Source: Fibrella rubiginis
Lineage (GTDB): Bacteria > Bacteroidota > Bacteroidia > Cytophagales > Spirosomataceae
Assembly (NCBI RefSeq): GCF_017353185.1
Contig: NZ_JAFMYV010000004.1
Span: 1 to 64,000, forward strand
Length of the DNA: 64,000 bases
Direction: 5' to 3'
Below, in pieces: positions 1 to 8,762 of this stretch (position 1 is its first letter; every line of letters starts with the position of its first letter). Both the position numbers and the translations under genes were made by a program. The notes below the pieces were generated by a model that ran no database searches, was not told the DNA's origin, and was given only the letters and a program-made list of their open reading frames with translations.

Positions 1-34
1 GCAACGGTAGACTTTAGACCTTAAACCTTGAACT
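1..34. repeat. Partial arm of a word-type inverted repeat at the window edge
   Basis: The first bases carry the words ACTTTAGACC, TTAAACC and TTGAAC. These are the same words that build the inverted-repeat arms at about 10.1, 28.2, 42.7 and 57.0 kb. The partner arm would lie outside the window, so only membership of the word family can be claimed. Confidence 0.5.
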
Positions 35-71
35 AGAATCCCCCAAAACCCGTTATTCTTCTACATTACCC

Positions 72-445
72 GGGGGCGACTGGAATTGACAGCTTGCTGA
101 AGGCGCGTGTAAGCATGCCGGGAGTTGACGGTATTTCCCGACCCGAACAAATCGTCAAAACAATAACTGGCGAATATAACTACGCCATGGCTGCCTAACC
201 CGGAGGGTTAAGCAAATGCCATCGTCTCCCCACTCTCTGCGCCGCTGAGTGGATCAGGAGGCGTCGACCCGCTGCGCTGGCTTCGATAATCATTGTGACA
301 AGAGGCGAGACAAAACAATGTACGGTGTCGGATAGGCCAGTGGTGAGCCAGTCTTCCACCCGACAATCCAAATCACCACTAAGCATGTAGAAAGCGCGAC
401 GTTTTCCTTGACTGGACCAGGGTTCAAATCCCTGCGTCTCCACCG
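72..445 (+). ncRNA. ssrA: tmRNA (transfer-messenger RNA)
   Basis: This RNA rescues stalled ribosomes by acting first as an alanyl-tRNA and then as a short message. The 5' end GGGGGCG (72-78) pairs with CGTCTCC (435-441) as the acceptor stem, with G-U wobbles, and A442 is the discriminator base. A T-arm with CAGGG/CCCTG around TTCAAAT sits just before it at 418-434. The stretch ACTGGAATTGAC after the 5' stem matches the conserved tmRNA start. An internal reading frame at 169-198 encodes a tag GEYNYAMAA followed by TAA, the Ala-Ala-ending degradation tag expected in Bacteroidota. The resume codon is inferred to be GGC at 169. The CCA end is not fully encoded (ACCG). A Rho-independent terminator follows directly. 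Confidence 0.95.
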
Positions 446-453
446 AAAATGCG

Positions 454-487
454 AAAAGCCGACCCCTCTCAAGGTCGGCTTTTTTAG
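454..487 (+). terminator. Rho-independent terminator of ssrA
   Basis: AAGCCGACC pairs with GGTCGGCTT around a CCTCTCAA loop and is followed by a T run, about 10 nt after the tmRNA 3' end. The hairpin also lies downstream of the minus-strand small genes that end at 505. Confidence 0.9.
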
Positions 488-504
488 TCGCCATAAGGGA
501 GTGA

Positions 505-732
505 CTAGGCTTCTACAGCTTGGGCAAGTAATTCGCGAATTGTTTCTAATGAAATATGACCCTTGTCAATCTGCTTTCCCAAAAACGTGTTGAACGCCAA
601 TTTCCGTGTTGGTGCGTCTTCTACAGACTCATTTAGGTACGTGTGTAGCTGCTGCTCAAGCGTTACCAACTCCTCCCCATTAGCATGCTCAAGGCGGCGG
701 AAGTGTGCTTCGAAATCAAACGTATTTTCCAT
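505..732 (-). CDS. Small hypothetical protein
   Basis: The 75-residue product begins MENTFDFEAHFRRLEH and has no domain I recognise. It is charged and probably all-helical, with no signal peptide or membrane segment. A longer version from GTG at 783 is open, but it would overlap the upstream small gene (747-884) by 37 nt. The ATG at 732 leaves a 15-nt gap and is preferred. The two genes look like a bicistronic pair. Two short helical proteins encoded in tandem could be a toxin-antitoxin-like or regulatory pair, but nothing in the sequence proves that. Confidence 0.55.
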   Translation of the reverse strand: MENTFDFEAHFRRLEHANGEELVTLEQQLHTYLNESVEDAPTRKLAFNTFLGKQIDKGHISLETIRELLAQAVEA

Positions 733-746
733 ATCTGGCTGTCGTT

Positions 747-884
747 CTATTGGTTGTCTAATTTGTCGAGTTCTTTTTGCCACTCACTGATCAACTGTTC
801 AAGTTGAGCGATCTTGTTGGCATCTCCGTGTTCATAAGCCTCTTTTAAAAAAACGCGGTAGGCCTGTAGCTTACCTTTAATCAT
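747..884 (-). CDS. Very small hypothetical protein, 45 residues
   Basis: From ATG at 884 the frame encodes a 45-residue charged helical peptide that begins MIKGKLQAYRVFLKEAYEHG and ends KELDKLDNQ. A GTG 9 nt upstream, preceded by AAAGAGG, is an alternative start. The periodic Leu/Ile and Lys/Glu spacing suggests a short coiled coil. It lies directly upstream of the 75-residue gene on the same strand, 15 nt away. The family is unknown, and the support is coding-like composition and context only. Confidence 0.4.
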   Translation of the reverse strand: MIKGKLQAYRVFLKEAYEHGDANKIAQLEQLISEWQKELDKLDNQ

Positions 885-1089
885 GGCCCTCACAGCCTCT
901 TTAATATGCTTCAAGGTGAATAGTAAATTAAGTGGTCGGTGGAGTACGTTGGTCTAGCTTACTATAATGAGAGGCCAATTTAGCATAACCCGCTCATGAA
1001 TACACTACGCCTGCGCCAGCACTGCTCACTGCCACTGCCTACTGCCACTAAAAAAACGTACCTTCGCATATACTCTATAAACCTCCCCA

Positions 1090-1596
1090 ATGGCTACGAT
1101 CAAACTCACGATCAATAACCAGCCGCGCACCCTCGATGTGGAACCGGATATGCCCCTGTTGTGGGCCATCCGCGACGTGGTGGGCCTTACCGGCACTAAA
1201 TTCGGCTGTGGCATTGCCCAGTGCGGCGCGTGTACCGTCCACCTCGACGGCTCTCCTGTTCGGTCGTGCAGTGTACCGGTGTCGGCGGTGAGCGGGCAGA
1301 AGATCACCACCATCGAAGGTCTTTCCAAAAACGCCGACCACCCCGTGCAGAAGGCTTGGATTGCGCATCAGGTGCCGCAGTGCGGCTACTGCCAGTCAGG
1401 CCAGATCATGAGCGCGGTGGCCCTGTTGAAGACCACGCCTAAGCCTACGGATAGCGATATCGACAACGCCATGCAGGGCAACATCTGCCGTTGCGGTACG
1501 TATACGCGGGTTCGGGAGGCCATTCATACGGCTTCGGCAGAGATGAACACGGCGAACAAATTACCCAAAAACGGTGCTAAAGTTGGCAAGCGATGA
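1090..1596 (+). CDS. (2Fe-2S)-binding small subunit of a molybdenum hydroxylase (IorA/XdhC-type)
   Basis: This is the electron-transfer subunit of a xanthine dehydrogenase-family enzyme. Its 168 residues carry an N-terminal plant-ferredoxin cluster (C40, C45, C48, C60) and a C-terminal helical [2Fe-2S] domain (C98, C101, C133, C135), so all eight ligands are present. The stop overlaps the start of the large subunit by ATGA, implying translational coupling. No FAD subunit lies nearby. The pair therefore resembles isoquinoline 1-oxidoreductase or the aldehyde oxidases that pass electrons to cytochromes rather than NAD. The substrate cannot be inferred. A TACCTTCG at 1056-1063, one base off the -7 consensus, may be its promoter. 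Confidence 0.93.
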   Translation: MATIKLTINNQPRTLDVEPDMPLLWAIRDVVGLTGTKFGCGIAQCGACTVHLDGSPVRSCSVPVSAVSGQKITTIEGLSKNADHPVQKAWIAHQVPQCGYCQSGQIMSAVALLKTTPKPTDSDIDNAMQGNICRCGTYTRVREAIHTASAEMNTANKLPKNGAKVGKR

Positions 1597-3782
1597 ACAC
1601 GAACGAAACCCTGTCGGCCAACCGCCGCGACTTTCTGAAACTGCTGGGCCTCACGGGCGCGGCACTCGTAGTGGGCATTTCGTCGGCCAATGCCGAGGTA
1701 TTCGGCGGGCCAGTCAGCGGCCTGCTCAACATCAACGCGGACCCTGTCGGCATGGCGTTGACACCGTATATCATCATTGACAAGACGGGCAAGGTTACGC
1801 TCATGAACTCCCAACCCGACATGGGGCAGGGCACCCACCAGTCTATCCCCGCGCTCATGGCCGAGGAACTGGGGCTATCGCTCGACAAGGTGACGATCCT
1901 GCAAACCGGGGGCGAAAAAGCCTTTGGTGGCCAGGTGTCTGGGGGTAGCTCGTCGGTACGGGGCAATTACATGACCTTGCGCAAGGTGGGTGCGTCGGCG
2001 CGGGAGATGCTCGTGACCGCCGCCAGCCAGCAGTGGAACGTGCCCGCCAACGAATGCACCGTGGCCGATGCCCGTGTCCACCACAAAGCATCGAACCGCA
2101 GTATCGGCTACGGCGACCTGGTCGAAACAGCGTCGAAGTTGACCGCGCCCACAAGCCCGAAGCTGAAAGAGTCGAAAGACTTTACGATCCTGGGCAAAGC
2201 TACCATGCGGCCCGAAGTACCCGCCAAATCGTCGGGGAAGGCCGTGTTTGGTATCGACGTAAAGGTGCCGGGTATGCTGTATGCTTCAGTGGAACGTAGC
2301 CCCGTCATTGGCAGCAAGCTGGTCAGTTTCGACGACACCAAAACAAAGCAGGTGAAGGGTGTGCGGCAGGTGCTGAAAGCCAGCCGTGTGCTCGAAAAAA
2401 ACCGGTACGACGGTGTGGCCGTCGTAGCCGATACGTACTGGGCCGCCCTGAAAGGTCGCCGGGCGTTGGCCGTGACGTGGGATCATCAGGGGCTGGACAA
2501 ATTCAATACCCCCGCCTATGAACAACACCTGCACGAACTGGCAAAGCAGGACGGCCTAGTAGACCATAGCGCGGGTGATTTCGCCAAAGCCCTCGCCGAC
2601 GCCCCCACGAAGCTGGAAGCGTTTTACGAAACGCCCATGGTGAGCCACTCACCCATGGAGCCAATGAACTGCGTAGTGCACTGGCCTACAGATACTTCCG
2701 TCGAAATATGGGCATCGTCGCAGGGAGCCACCATCATCAAAGAAAATATGGTGGCGGAGTTCAAGCTCAAAGCCGACGATGTGAAAGTGAACATCACCTT
2801 CAACGGCGGCGGCTTCGGGCGGCGGTTGTTTCAGGATTTTGTACTCGAAGCCGCCCACATCGCCAAAGCCGTAGGCAAGCCCGTAAAGGTGATCTGGACC
2901 CGCGAAGACGACACGCAGCTTGGCCCCTTCCGGCCCATGACGTTCTCGGCGTTTCGTGCAGGCCTCGGTGCCGATGGTATGCCGCTGGCGTTTCAGCACA
3001 AGGTCATTTCGCCTTCCATTGAGGCCACACTGGGTAGCCCCCATAAAACCGGCACGGTAGACAAAACCATGACCGAAGGCATCAGCGAACAGAAATACGA
3101 GATACCCAACGTCGATAACCGCTATGTGTTTGCCGAGCTACCCGTGCCCACTGGCTATTGGCGGGCCGTGACGAGCACGACGCTGGCATTTGCCCATGAG
3201 TGTTTCATCGACGAAATGGCCCACAAAGCCGGGAAAGATCCACTCGATTACCGGCTGGCTATGATGACCAAGGCATCGGATGCCAAACGGGTACTGACGA
3301 AACTCCGCGAGGTGTCGAAGTGGGACAAGCCTCTGCCCGCGGGTTGGGGTCGTGGGGTGGCGCAGTACGAGTTTTTCGCTGGCCTGGCCGGGCACGTGGT
3401 CGAGGTATCGAAGCAAAAAGACGGCTCAGTGAAAGTAGAAAAGGTGATTTGCGTTATCGACCTCGGCACGGTGGTCAACCCCGACATGGTGCGGGCACAG
3501 ACCGAAGGCGCTATTGCCATGGCCATCACCGCGGCCACCAAGCCGGGTATCACCTTCGAGAACGGTGCTGCTCAGCAAGCCAATTTCGACACGAACCCGA
3601 TGTTGCGGATCAACGAGATGCCCGTTGTGGAGGTGCATATTCTGGCCGAAGGCGGACCCGTCATCAAGGGCGTCGGCGAACCCGGTCTGCCCCCCGTTGC
3701 GCCCGCCCTCGCCAACGCCATTTTCATGGCCACCGGCAAGCGTGTTCGGCGACTGCCCATGGATTTGAGCAAACTGGCGTAG
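1593..3782 (+). CDS. Molybdopterin-binding large subunit of a xanthine dehydrogenase/isoquinoline oxidoreductase-family enzyme (IorB-type)
   Basis: This is the catalytic subunit of a molybdenum hydroxylase that adds oxygen from water to an aldehyde or N-heterocycle. Its 729 residues begin with a twin-arginine signal (N10-RRDFLKLLG, then a hydrophobic stretch ending near ANA), so the folded holoenzyme is probably exported through Tat. It carries the cofactor-binding GGGFGRR loop in the middle, and GVGEPGLPP near the C-terminus contains the conserved catalytic glutamate. It overlaps the ferredoxin-like subunit by 4 nt. Length and signal fit the IorB/AldH group, not the cytosolic XdhB. The missing FAD subunit and Tat signal point to a periplasmic cytochrome-linked oxidase (inference). 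Confidence 0.93.
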   Translation: MNTNETLSANRRDFLKLLGLTGAALVVGISSANAEVFGGPVSGLLNINADPVGMALTPYIIIDKTGKVTLMNSQPDMGQGTHQSIPALMAEELGLSLDKVTILQTGGEKAFGGQVSGGSSSVRGNYMTLRKVGASAREMLVTAASQQWNVPANECTVADARVHHKASNRSIGYGDLVETASKLTAPTSPKLKESKDFTILGKATMRPEVPAKSSGKAVFGIDVKVPGMLYASVERSPVIGSKLVSFDDTKTKQVKGVRQVLKASRVLEKNRYDGVAVVADTYWAALKGRRALAVTWDHQGLDKFNTPAYEQHLHELAKQDGLVDHSAGDFAKALADAPTKLEAFYETPMVSHSPMEPMNCVVHWPTDTSVEIWASSQGATIIKENMVAEFKLKADDVKVNITFNGGGFGRRLFQDFVLEAAHIAKAVGKPVKVIWTREDDTQLGPFRPMTFSAFRAGLGADGMPLAFQHKVISPSIEATLGSPHKTGTVDKTMTEGISEQKYEIPNVDNRYVFAELPVPTGYWRAVTSTTLAFAHECFIDEMAHKAGKDPLDYRLAMMTKASDAKRVLTKLREVSKWDKPLPAGWGRGVAQYEFFAGLAGHVVEVSKQKDGSVKVEKVICVIDLGTVVNPDMVRAQTEGAIAMAITAATKPGITFENGAAQQANFDTNPMLRINEMPVVEVHILAEGGPVIKGVGEPGLPPVAPALANAIFMATGKRVRRLPMDLSKLA

Positions 3783-3857
3783 GGGGTTGACGGAAGTATA
3801 GCTTGGTGTGTGAGGCGTGGCGCATTAGGCCGGAACGCCCCACTTCAGTAGCAGCCT

Positions 3858-4007
3858 GTTGTCGCTTGGCTCCTGCCGAGTGACGAATATCGAAGGGCCT
3901 CCGGCCCGTAGTGCGACATTGAGTCATGTTGGCCTAGCCGTTTCAAAGTCTAAGTACGGGCCAGAGGCCCTTCGATAGTCGTCACTCGGCAGGAGCCAAG
4001 CGACAAC
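3858..4007. repeat. Long inverted repeat (53-nt arms)
   Basis: Arms 3858-3910 and 3955-4007 match at about 51 of 53 positions, with GTTGTCGCTTGGCTCCTGCC at the outer end and CGAAGGGCC inside. The bases after it (4008-4060) contain ACCCTGAGCCTGTTGAAGG, a relative of the element at 51.8-51.96 kb. It lies in a gene gap of about 395 nt (3783-4177) in which no credible gene is seen. Confidence 0.85.
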
Positions 4008-4177
4008 GTCCCTGTTACCCTGAGCCTGTTGAAGGCGGTCCGGCCTGATGCGCGAAGCTACACCGATGCCCCAAAGCGCGTAACCCTACGCCAAACAGGG
4101 AGCTGTGTCGTTTGTAAGCTGGTGAGCGCAGAACCTTTCAACATGGCGAAGGTTAGGTTCGTAAATCTGCCAACGCT

Positions 4178-4789
4178 ATGTCCCGTTTTCGACCTGTTTT
4201 GTATGCCCTCGGTGCTGTCCTTTTCGGGCACGCCGGAAAGGCCCAGTCAGCCTCTCCCCCACCCGTCGACCGGCTCCAGTTCAGTCAGCAACGGTACAAC
4301 CATACCCGAACGCTGGGGCTTTCCTTAGGCAGCTATGCGCTTGCCAATATGGCCGTGAGCGGCATTGCGGCGGGCCAGACCACGGGTGAGGCGCACTATT
4401 TTCACCAGATGAACCTGTACTGGAATGCCGTCAATCTGGGCATAGCCGGGTTTGGTTTGCTGGGCCTCCGGAAGCAAAATCCCGAGACAGAGTCACTCGC
4501 CGACGCCGTACAAAAGCACCAGGCCATCAAGAAAACATTGCTGGTCAACGCGGGCCTCGACGTGGTCTATGTGGCGGGTGGTCTTATCCTGGCCGGACAG
4601 GCCAATGCACACCCCGACCAGGCCGACAAACTGCGCGGCTATGGAAAAGCGGTAGCGGTTCAGGGCGCATTTTTGCTGGCGTTTGATCTGGTCAACTACC
4701 TGATCTTTAAGCATCGAGGCGATCCGCAACAGATTCAACTCACCGCCCAGGCACCGCTCGGCTTGGGTGTACGCATTCCCATTCGTTAA
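4178..4789 (+). CDS. Small membrane protein of unknown function (resembles DUF6992-type proteins)
   Basis: The 203-residue product starts with a signal-like segment ending near GKAQS. About four hydrophobic segments follow: SLGSYALANMAVSGIAAG, LGIAGFGLLGL, VYVAGGLILAG and VQGAFLLAFDLVNYLIF. A central HYFHQMNLYWNAVN motif lies between the first two. I associate this layout with an uncharacterised Bacteroidota membrane family (DUF6992), from memory and not verified. It stands alone between two intergenic inverted repeats. No role is proposed. Confidence 0.75.
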   Translation: MSRFRPVLYALGAVLFGHAGKAQSASPPPVDRLQFSQQRYNHTRTLGLSLGSYALANMAVSGIAAGQTTGEAHYFHQMNLYWNAVNLGIAGFGLLGLRKQNPETESLADAVQKHQAIKKTLLVNAGLDVVYVAGGLILAGQANAHPDQADKLRGYGKAVAVQGAFLLAFDLVNYLIFKHRGDPQQIQLTAQAPLGLGVRIPIR

Positions 4790-4818
4790 CTTCGCCAGAA
4801 AGAAAAAGGGGGTTTTTG

Positions 4819-4930
4819 GACAGGATTTCAGGATTTATGCAGGATTTACTGGATTTCTTTCTTTGTTTCAGAACAGCTGCTAAAGCGAAGAAAAATCCAG
4901 TAAATCCTGCATAAATCCTGAAATCCTGTC
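4819..4930. repeat. Perfect 38-bp inverted repeat built from GGATTT words
   Basis: Arms 4819-4856 and 4893-4930 are fully complementary. Each arm holds four GGATTT words (CAGGATTT, CAGGATTT, GCAGGATTT, CTGGATTT). The loop is 36 nt. It occupies most of the gap between the DUF6992-like gene and the thioesterase gene. Confidence 0.9.
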
Positions 4931-4953
4931 TAAAACCCGTTTCACAACAGCCA

Positions 4954-5469
4954 ATGCCGCAACCCAAACGTGCCAGTGAATCGCACACCATCATGACCGA
5001 GATGGTGCTGCCCAACGATACCAATACGCTCAACAACCTGATGGGGGGGCGCCTGCTCCACTTCATGGATATTGCCGCCGCCATTGCCGCCCAGAAACAC
5101 TCCAACCGCGTTGTCGTCACAGCCTCGGTCGATAACGTGTCGTTTGCCGAACCTATTAAGCTCGGCAACATCGTCACCATGAAAGCGCAGGTGACGCGGG
5201 CGTTCAGCTCGTCGATGGAGGTGTTTATCGAAGTGTGGGCCGAAGACATTCCGGCGGGGGTACGGGTAAGCACCAACAGCGCGTTCTACACGTTCGTGGC
5301 CGTCGACCAGAGTGGCCGCCCCATTGAGGTGCCACCCGTGATTGCCGAGACCGACGACGAGAAATCCCGGTACGAGTCAGCTCTGCGCCGCCGTCAACTC
5401 CGTCTCGTCCTGGCCGGACGCATGAAACCGCAGGAAGCTACCGAGCTACGGGCGTTGCTGGAAATGTAA
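4954..5469 (+). CDS. Acyl-CoA thioesterase (hotdog fold, YciA/BFIT-like)
   Basis: It hydrolyses acyl-CoA to free acid and CoA in the cytoplasm. The 171 residues contain one hotdog domain with the family signature: DTNTLNNLMGGRLLHFMDIA (catalytic Asn/Asp region and the helix with the GG turn) followed by VVVTASVDNVSFAEPIKLG. A short charged C-terminal helix rich in Arg/Glu follows. Length is typical of single-domain bacterial enzymes. It converges on dnaB with a perfect hairpin between them. Chain-length preference cannot be read from the sequence. Confidence 0.92.
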   Translation: MPQPKRASESHTIMTEMVLPNDTNTLNNLMGGRLLHFMDIAAAIAAQKHSNRVVVTASVDNVSFAEPIKLGNIVTMKAQVTRAFSSSMEVFIEVWAEDIPAGVRVSTNSAFYTFVAVDQSGRPIEVPPVIAETDDEKSRYESALRRRQLRLVLAGRMKPQEATELRALLEM

Positions 5470-5475
5470 GAGTAC

Positions 5476-5553
5476 AGAGCCAAGAGGTGAGAGCCAAGAA
5501 ACAAGATGGTCGTGGATAGCCTTCTTGTTTCTTGGCTCTCACCTCTTGGCTCT
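5476..5553. repeat. Perfect 31-bp inverted repeat between convergent genes
   Basis: Arms 5476-5506 and 5523-5553 are fully complementary with a 16-nt loop. Each arm repeats the word AGAGCCAAGA. It starts 7 nt after the thioesterase stop and ends 7 nt before the dnaB stop, so it fills the gap. It could act as a bidirectional terminator, but it lacks T runs. Confidence 0.9.
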
Positions 5554-5560
5554 ACACTTC

Positions 5561-7210
5561 TCAAAATGGTGTTTCCTGGCTGGGGTCAGCGTTGCCGAAG
5601 TTGGAGAGGTCGTTGGCGCGGCTACGGAGCGTACCACCCGTAGGCATAGTTGGGGGCAACGGTGGCATGGTGCCCGGCGCAGGGATACCGCCCGGCGAGG
5701 TGAAGCTGCCCACGCCCGATACACCTTCGGGGAAGGGTGACCCACCCGGAACGGGCGTGAAATACCCGTCGAGGTCGCAGAATTTGGTGAAGCGGTTGAT
5801 AAACCGGAGTTGGATGGTATCCAGCGAGCCAGACCGGTTTTTGGCCACGATCACTTCACCCACACCCACCGTTGAATTACCGTTTTCGTCCTGCGTAATG
5901 TTGTAATACTCAGGCCGATATAGGAACATAACCACGTCGGCATCCTGCTCGATAGATCCCGATTCACGAAGATCGGAGAGCTGTGGTTTCTTGTCGCCAC
6001 CCCGCGTTTCCACGGCCCGGCTTAGCTGCGACAGGGCAATAACGGGCACGTTTAGCTCTTTGGCGAGGTTTTTCAGCGCCCGCGAAATCGAGGCAATTTC
6101 CTGTTCGCGGTTGCTGCCCTTACTGTTGTCGCCGGTCATCAGCTGGAGGTAGTCAATCACCACCATCTGAATATCGTGCTGCGCTTTCAGGCGGCGGCAT
6201 TTGGCCCGCAGTTCCAGAATAGACAGGGCGGGGGTGTCGTCAATGAAGATTGGCGCTTCGGTGAGGCGCTGAATTTTGTGGTGCAATTGCTGCCACTCAT
6301 GCGGAGCCAGTTGCCCCTTCCTGATCTTCTCGGAATCAATCTCGGCCTCGGCAGAAATAAGCCGGTTTACCAGCTGCACCGACGACATCTCCAGGGAGAA
6401 AATCGCCACCGGTTTGCCGTGGTCCACCGCCGCGTTGCGCAACGCAGACACCACAAAAGCGGTTTTGCCCATAGCCGGCCTAGCCGCCAGGATAACTAGT
6501 TCAGTGGGTTGCCAGCCGGAAGTGAGGCGGTCTAAGGCGGTGAATCCGGAGGGTACGCCGGTGAGGCCCTCCTGATTCTTTTTGGTCTCCATCTCCTTCA
6601 ACGCCTCCGACACAATAGACCGCATATCGGCCACGGTTTTGCGGATGTTCGATTCGGTCAGTTGGAAGAGGTCGCGCTCGGTGCGGTCGAGGAGGGTAAA
6701 GACGTCGGTGGTGTCTTCGTAGGCGTCTTTCAGGATCTCCGACGACATCGTGATCAGCCCGCGTTTCAGGGCCTGCTCGGTAATGATCCGGGCGTGGTAT
6801 TCGATGTTGGCGGCGGAGTTAACGCGTAGGGTAAGCTCAGAGATATAGCCGCCTCCACCCACCAGTTCAATCTCGGCGGTTTTGCGCAATTGCTGCGTAA
6901 CCGTCAGCAAATCAATGGGTTCTGAGTTGGAGAACAGCGTCAGGATCGCTTTATAAATCCGCTGGTGGGCCTCTTTATAAAACGTTTCGGGCTTCAGCAG
7001 ATCCACTACCGCCGACAGGGCATCTTTTTCAATCATCAACGCACCCAATACCGCTTCTTCCAGATCGGTGGCTTGTGGGGGCAGTTTGCCCAAACCGGTA
7101 TCAAGCCAACGATTCGCCGACGGCTGCTGCCGATTACCGGGAACAGCTCCGGCGTTTTTCCGAAAATTGTTGTTGGGGCGGGGCGCTCCGCTGTCGCGGT
7201 TATTCTCCAT
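5561..7210 (-). CDS. dnaB: Replicative DNA helicase DnaB
   Basis: This is the hexameric 5'-3' helicase that unwinds the replication fork. The 549 residues comprise an N-terminal DnaB domain (about 45-150, LPPQATDLEEAVLGALM) and a RecA-like motor. The motor carries Walker A AARPAMGKT (K249), Walker B MVVIDYLQLM and the SQLSRAVE/ESGSIEQDADVVMF motifs. The start is an ATG 7 nt after a TATTTTTG -7 element, and no intein is present. The last 65 or so residues after FTKFCDLDGYFTPV are a Pro/Gly/Thr-rich disordered tail longer than in E. coli DnaB. It converges with the thioesterase gene. Confidence 0.98.
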   Translation of the reverse strand: MENNRDSGAPRPNNNFRKNAGAVPGNRQQPSANRWLDTGLGKLPPQATDLEEAVLGALMIEKDALSAVVDLLKPETFYKEAHQRIYKAILTLFSNSEPIDLLTVTQQLRKTAEIELVGGGGYISELTLRVNSAANIEYHARIITEQALKRGLITMSSEILKDAYEDTTDVFTLLDRTERDLFQLTESNIRKTVADMRSIVSEALKEMETKKNQEGLTGVPSGFTALDRLTSGWQPTELVILAARPAMGKTAFVVSALRNAAVDHGKPVAIFSLEMSSVQLVNRLISAEAEIDSEKIRKGQLAPHEWQQLHHKIQRLTEAPIFIDDTPALSILELRAKCRRLKAQHDIQMVVIDYLQLMTGDNSKGSNREQEIASISRALKNLAKELNVPVIALSQLSRAVETRGGDKKPQLSDLRESGSIEQDADVVMFLYRPEYYNITQDENGNSTVGVGEVIVAKNRSGSLDTIQLRFINRFTKFCDLDGYFTPVPGGSPFPEGVSGVGSFTSPGGIPAPGTMPPLPPTMPTGGTLRSRANDLSNFGNADPSQETPF

Positions 7211-7217
7211 AGTCAGA

Positions 7218-7249
7218 CAAAAATAGGCGTTGGCCGACGGTTAACCCAA
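7218..7249 (-). promoter_or_regulatory. dnaB promoter (TTGG-N20-TATTTTTG)
   Basis: On the minus strand the -7 element TATTTTTG (complement of 7218-7225) lies 7 nt before the dnaB ATG. TTGG (complement of 7246-7249) lies 20 nt further upstream. This matches the Bacteroidota TTTG/TAnnTTTG promoter form and predicts a very short leader. The rest of the gap to 7577 shows no credible gene. Confidence 0.65.
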
Positions 7250-7577
7250 GCTCAGCGCATAGTCTGAACGGGGGTTCCGGTAACAAGATACGGTTAACCC
7301 ATTGATGCTAAATGACCTGACGTTTTGCAAAAAAATGACCAAAGGACAAAAGAATGACAAACCGGCAACGACAAGACTGACCAGAACAGAATTGGCTTTG
7401 CAGCCACCGTGCGACAATTGGGTTGGGGTTCAGCAAGATAGACAGTTCATGCCATTTTTTGCATTTTATTTTGGATTCTTTAGGGAGCGTATAGCTGCGA
7501 TACACGTGAGTCAATTTTGGCCGAAATTTGTTACGTCAATAGGCTAAAACCGTATATTCAACCAGTCAACACAACAT

Positions 7578-7664
7578 CTGGATATTGGACGCCGGACGTT
7601 GGATCACTGACGACAACTCGGCTGAGTTGGCCGTCCATTTATCCAGAATCCCGTGTCCAGCGTC
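7578..7664. repeat. Imperfect inverted repeat overlapping the apparent phoH N-terminus
   Basis: CAACTC-GGCT-GAGTTG forms the tip. Flanking arms carry related words (CTGGATATTGGACG, TGGACGCCGGACG on the left; CGTCCATTTATCCAG, GTGTCCAGCGTC on the right). Pairing is imperfect. It has the same build as the other word-type hairpins and lies inside the 5' extension of the phoH frame. Confidence 0.6.
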
Positions 7665-7683
7665 TTTAATCCCTTTTTACAAC

Positions 7684-8637
7684 TTGGTCGAAAAAATCAT
7701 CACGCTCGACAATGACGTTTCCCTGATTGATTTCCTGGGCGTCGAAAACAACAACATCAAGGAAGTGGCGGCGGCCTTTCCGATGAGTAAGATCATCTCG
7801 CGCGGCAACGAAATTCGCATCAAGGGCACTACGCCTGAGATTTCGCGCATCACCGACATCCTCGAATCGCTGATGGGGCATTACCAGCGGTACGGCAAAT
7901 TGACGCACGAAAACGTGCAGACGTACCTCAGCGGCGGCAACGAAGAAGACCAGAACAACGTACCGGTGTCTGACGATGAGGTGCTGGTCTATGGCAACAA
8001 AGGCATTGTGGTGCGGGCCAAAACGGCCAACATGAAAAAGCTGGTGGAGGCCGCCGAAAAGAGTGACCTCGTTTTTGCCATCGGCCCCGCCGGTACGGGT
8101 AAAACATACACTGCCGTGGCCCTAGCGGTGAGGGCATTGCGCAACAAGGAAGTCCGCAAAATCATCATTACCCGACCTGCTGTGGAAGCTGGTGAAAACC
8201 TCGGTTTTCTGCCCGGCGACCTGAAAGAGAAAATCGACCCCTACCTGCGCCCCATCTACGATGCCCTTGACGATATGATTCCAGCCGAAAAACTGAAATT
8301 CTACCTCGAAAACCGCGTCATCGAGATTGCACCACTGGCCTATATGCGGGGCCGGACGCTGAACAACGCTTTCATTCTGCTCGACGAAGCCCAGAATACC
8401 ACGGCTATGCAGATGAAGATGTTTCTGACCCGGATGGGGCCAACCTCCAAAGCCATCATCACCGGCGACCGGTCGCAGATTGACTTACCCAAGCACCAGA
8501 AATCGGGACTTTCGGAGTCGATTGGTATTTTGCGCGATGTGCCGGGCATTGCCTTTGTGGAACTGGACGGTCGCGATGTGGTGCGCCACAAACTAGTGAA
8601 AGCTATTATCAGTGCTTATGAAAAAGCGGGACAGTAA
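7684..8637 (+). CDS. phoH: PhoH family ATPase
   Basis: This is a cytoplasmic P-loop ATPase of the PhoH/PhoL family, linked to RNA metabolism. The 317 residues include an N-terminal KH-like part (VSLIDFLG..., IRIKGTTPEISRI) and a PhoH domain with Walker A GPAGTGKT, Walker B FILLDEAQN and the TRPAVEAGENLGFLPGD motif. The frame is open from an ATG at 7585, but those 33 codons lie in a hairpin repeat and look non-coding (ITDDNSAELAVHLSRIPCP). I place the start at TTG 7684, giving (M)VEKIITLDND, which fits the family's usual N-terminus. The longer form cannot be excluded. Confidence 0.93.
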   Translation: MVEKIITLDNDVSLIDFLGVENNNIKEVAAAFPMSKIISRGNEIRIKGTTPEISRITDILESLMGHYQRYGKLTHENVQTYLSGGNEEDQNNVPVSDDEVLVYGNKGIVVRAKTANMKKLVEAAEKSDLVFAIGPAGTGKTYTAVALAVRALRNKEVRKIIITRPAVEAGENLGFLPGDLKEKIDPYLRPIYDALDDMIPAEKLKFYLENRVIEIAPLAYMRGRTLNNAFILLDEAQNTTAMQMKMFLTRMGPTSKAIITGDRSQIDLPKHQKSGLSESIGILRDVPGIAFVELDGRDVVRHKLVKAIISAYEKAGQ

Positions 8638-8638
8638 T

Positions 8639-8762
8639 TACAGTATGCACTACTACCGTATGCAGTATGCAGTATGGCGTGACAATGCCAGGAAGCATTC
8701 AATCTTTTCAGCGTCGTTACGACATACTATATACTGCATAATGTTCTTCACCGCATACTGTA
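8639..8762. repeat. Inverted repeat with GTATGCA words overlapping a gene start
   Basis: The left arm 8639-8679 (TACAGTATGC...TATGCAGTATGCAGTATGG) and right arm 8720-8762 (CATACTATATACTGCATA...GCATACTGTA) pair imperfectly. The arms repeat the word AGTATGC. It begins 1 nt after the phoH stop codon and runs into the signal-peptide codons of the next gene. Confidence 0.7.

Noticed and set aside
4029..4328. 99-residue frame upstream of the DUF6992-like gene
   Set aside because: It overlaps the start of the better-supported 203-residue gene and the REP-like half copy, and shows no coding character.
5476..5553. Perfect hairpin as an ordinary Rho-independent terminator
   Set aside because: It lies well placed between convergent genes but has no T run on either side, so intrinsic termination is not supported by sequence; listed as a repeat instead.
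7302..7547. 81-residue frame in the dnaB-phoH gap
   Set aside because: No family resemblance, no nearby promoter element, and composition like non-coding DNA.
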